Origin: an uncultured Ruminiclostridium sp.
GTDB taxonomy: Bacteria > Bacillota > Clostridia > Oscillospirales > Ruminococcaceae
Length of the DNA: 16,098 bases
NCBI GenBank assembly: GCA_910585505.1
Contig: CAJUFF010000051.1
Coordinates: 1-16,098 of the forward strand
Direction of reading: 5' to 3'
Shown here piece after piece: positions 15,855 to 16,098 of this stretch. The notes under the pieces are model-generated. The model was not told the DNA's origin and did no database searches. It saw nothing but the letters and a program-made list of their open reading frames with translations. The stretch's first letter is position 1. Every line of letters begins with the position of its first letter. The position numbers and the translations under genes are program-made.

Positions 15855-15925
15855 TTAAGGCAATACCGCACAATGATTTTGTGTGGATTGCGCCGTCAGG
15901 CGGTCATTGTGCGGCGGCGCCTTAA
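15855..15925 (-). terminator. Large imperfect palindrome, probable terminator of the partial gene
   Basis: It begins two bases after the stop codon of the truncated minus-strand gene. Outer arms TTAAGGC/GCCTTAA (15855-15861, 15919-15925) and inner arms CCGCACAATGA/TCATTGTGCGG (15866-15876, 15904-15914) are separated by a 4-by-4 mismatch. On the minus strand the stem ends in TTAATTTTCG, a modest T-run. The same 71 bases can also fold as a three-way junction with a 13-bp arm (15860-15891), so a mobile or other structured element is an alternative. Confidence 0.55.
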
Positions 15926-15927
15926 CA

Positions 15928-16098
15928 TTACTTGATTATTTCTAACATTGCTGCAATGTCCTCGGTTGCCATTGTTACTTTTGACTTTTCGATTAAGATA
16001 TTCCCCCCTGTCATTATGTATGACGGCATTACTCGAATACCCTTATAATAAATTTCGCTATTCCGCAATTTATAGGTCGAAACAGCGGGAACAGCATT
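15928..16098 (-). CDS. 3' end of an unidentified gene (partial, cut by window edge)
   Basis: An open frame runs uninterrupted from the right edge to a TAA at 15928-15930, giving the last 56 residues of a protein whose start lies outside the window. The visible part includes AVSTYKLRNSEIYYKG, IRVMPSYIMTGGNILIEKS and ends TEDIAAMLEIIK. It is compact, alternates beta-like segments with a final helix, and has no membrane segment. The open frame, natural-looking composition and terminator-like palindrome just after the stop support a real gene. I do not recognise the family. Confidence 0.7.
   Translation of the reverse strand, partial: NAVPAVSTYKLRNSEIYYKGIRVMPSYIMTGGNILIEKSKVTMATEDIAAMLEIIK

Larger units (their letters stand above)
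15372..15927. other. Non-coding stretch with two palindromes and no convincing gene
   Basis: 556 bases. The left end is the operon promoter. The middle is AT-rich apart from the perfect inverted repeat at 15516-15555. The right end carries the larger imperfect palindrome at 15855-15925. A 55-codon open frame at 15623-15790 (plus strand) has GGAG ten bases upstream, but its product looks random and I do not call it. A small hairpin (ACCAA-TCT-TTGGT) lies at 15809-15821. Nothing else stands out. Confidence 0.6.

Noticed and set aside
15855..15925. Integron attC site
   Set aside because: The palindrome has size and symmetry like attC, but its ends (TTAAGGC/GCCTTAA) are not in the RYYYAAC...GTTRRRY arrangement and there is no integrase nearby.

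Overview
The window looks like chromosomal DNA from an anaerobic Gram-positive of the class Clostridia, most likely an Oscillospiraceae/Ruminococcaceae-type organism. This is inferred from the gene families: a clostridial-type Ddl, a membrane-anchored MurF, a Gram-positive type IV pilus set, and a protein opening with a GKNVIVTDE...YPKRAKGL...NGRA module that I associate with these bacteria. It also fits the AT-rich intergenic DNA and the many strong AGGAGG-like ribosome binding sites. I see no CRISPR array, transposase, rRNA or tRNA.

Layout, right to left because almost everything is on the minus strand. (1) 16098-15928: the 3' end of an unrecognised gene, followed at once by a large imperfect palindrome (15855-15925) that can act as its terminator. 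(2) 15927-15372: a non-coding stretch with a second, perfect 17-bp G/C-rich inverted repeat and, at its left end, a near-ideal sigma-A promoter. (3) 15371-9279: six genes apparently in one operon: alpha/beta hydrolase, MurF-type ligase, D-Ala-D-Ala ligase, a 72-residue unknown, an RluC/RluD-type pseudouridine synthase, and an archaeal-type phosphoglycerate mutase (or proposed homoserine kinase). The last four are joined by 4- to 8-base overlaps. The operon ends at a 17-bp bidirectional terminator (9234-9275). (4) 8069-9229: the only plus-strand gene, a hypothetical protein convergent on that terminator, with its own promoter, a roughly 150-base leader and an ambiguous start codon. (5) 7694-6378: aspartate kinase, transcribed divergently from the plus-strand gene and ended by its own terminator. 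(6) 6165-54: a type IV pilus assembly operon: PilC, a PilM-PilN fusion, PilO and a large PilX-like pseudopilin with beta-helix-like repeats. No terminator follows it in the window, so it may run on past base 1.

Functional themes: Ddl makes the D-Ala-D-Ala dipeptide and MurF attaches it to the peptidoglycan precursor, so these neighbours catalyse successive steps. Aspartate kinase opens the lysine/diaminopimelate/threonine pathway. The COG3635-type mutase nearby belongs to the group proposed to include an alternative homoserine kinase, which would make it a second aspartate-pathway enzyme. The pilus genes encode the inner-membrane platform (PilC, PilM/N, PilO) plus a minor-pilin candidate. PilB, PilT, the prepilin peptidase and the major pilin are not in view.

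The points most worth a second look are: the possible AUA start at 8093; the PilM-PilN fusion that keeps a PilN-like motif at its junction; the beta-helix-like repeats and C8 tract in the AT-rich pseudopilin gene; the MurF in which membrane helices replace the usual N-terminal domain; and the two palindromes between 15516 and 15925.
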